DNA from: an uncultured Clostridia bacterium
GTDB lineage: Bacteria; Bacillota; Clostridia; TANB77; CAG-508
Direction: 5' to 3'
Assembly: GCA_947629805.1 (NCBI GenBank)
Contig: CANRFE010000063.1
Coordinates: forward strand, 1-7,379
Length of the DNA stretch: 7,379 nt
Positions 7,252-7,379 of the stretch are shown one piece after another. The position numbers were made by a program, and so were the translations under genes. Position 1 is the stretch's first letter. Each line of letters begins with the position of its first letter. The notes below the pieces were generated by a model, which searched no databases, was not told where the DNA came from, and saw nothing but the letters and a program-made list of their open reading frames with translations.

Positions 7252-7280
7252 TAGACATAACTAAGCAAAAGGAATATAAT
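7252..7280 (+). promoter_or_regulatory. aspS promoter
   Basis: TAGACA (7252-7257, five of six matches to TTGACA), a 17-base spacer and a perfect TATAAT (7275-7280) make a near-consensus sigma-A promoter. It lies back to back with the asnS promoter, with about 36 bases between the two -35 boxes. The leader to aspS is short, under 35 bases, leaving no room for a T-box. Confidence 0.8.
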
Positions 7281-7316
7281 AAAAAAGGTAAAAAACAAAA
7301 AACAAGGAGAAAAAAC

Positions 7317-7379
7317 ATGAACAATCAATATCGTACTTATATGTGTGGAGAATTAACTAGAAAAAATATAGGAGAAACG
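7317..7379 (+). CDS. aspS: Aspartyl-tRNA synthetase, N-terminal fragment (runs off the window)
   Basis: The first 21 codons read MNNQYRTYMCGELTRKNIGET. Bacterial AspRS proteins begin in this way (YRTHTCGELR...IGKEVTLSGW, the first strand of the anticodon-binding OB-fold). The enzyme joins aspartate to tRNA-Asp. The start ATG has AAGGAG at 7304-7309, seven bases upstream. Its divergent neighbour encodes the closely related class IIb enzyme AsnRS. Only the N-terminus is visible, so completeness cannot be judged. Confidence rests on the YRT-x-CGEL pattern. Confidence 0.88.
   Translation, partial: MNNQYRTYMCGELTRKNIGET

Overview
The window is strongly AT-rich. It uses AGGAG/AAGGAGG ribosome binding sites, sigma-A type promoters and AT-ending codons. 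Together with an asparaginyl-tRNA synthetase of bacterial type and a Mfd/TrmH-family pair of Gram-positive character, this points to a low-GC Bacillota bacterium, probably an uncultured member of the Clostridia. The genus cannot be told from the sequence alone.

Layout, left to right: (1) 1-462, the C-terminal part of a gene that enters from the left edge, with an AYVNGKK-type motif, a short coiled coil and an unrecognised C-terminal domain, resembling tail-fibre or surface proteins. (2) 556-4108, mfd, the transcription-repair coupling factor. (3) 4120-4909, a TrmH/SpoU-family RNA 2'-O-methyltransferase, 11 bases after mfd and probably cotranscribed with it. (4) 5019-5693, an unrecognised two-helix membrane protein with a very acidic tail, behind its own strong extended -10 promoter. 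(5) A bidirectional hairpin terminator at 5723-5756 between convergent genes. (6) 5766-7157 on the minus strand, intact asnS. (7) 7317-7379, the first 21 codons of aspS, divergent from asnS, each with its own promoter.

The main observation is that mfd and the methyltransferase gene, both essential-looking and otherwise undamaged, each need exactly one +1 frameshift, and both need it at the identical nine bases ATGCTTCGG (3562-3570 and 4825-4833). In both cases skipping the C after CTT restores the conserved family sequence Met-Leu-Gly and a full-length protein: 1183 residues for Mfd and 262 for the methyltransferase. The zero-frame codon at the shift point is CGG. That codon occurs nowhere else in the roughly 1,900 codons of mfd, the methyltransferase gene and asnS. 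The layout resembles known +1 sites in which tRNA-Leu slips on CUU while the next codon is slow (prfB CUU-UGA, Ty1 CUU-AGG). A recurrent programmed +1 frameshift at CUU-CGG is therefore a serious hypothesis. A systematic sequencing error at ATGCTTGG is the main rival, and the window alone cannot settle it.

A second oddity is an in-frame, roughly 49-base block of small GTCCC/GGGAC hairpins inside mfd (1913-1961). It looks like a palindromic repeat inserted into a coding region.
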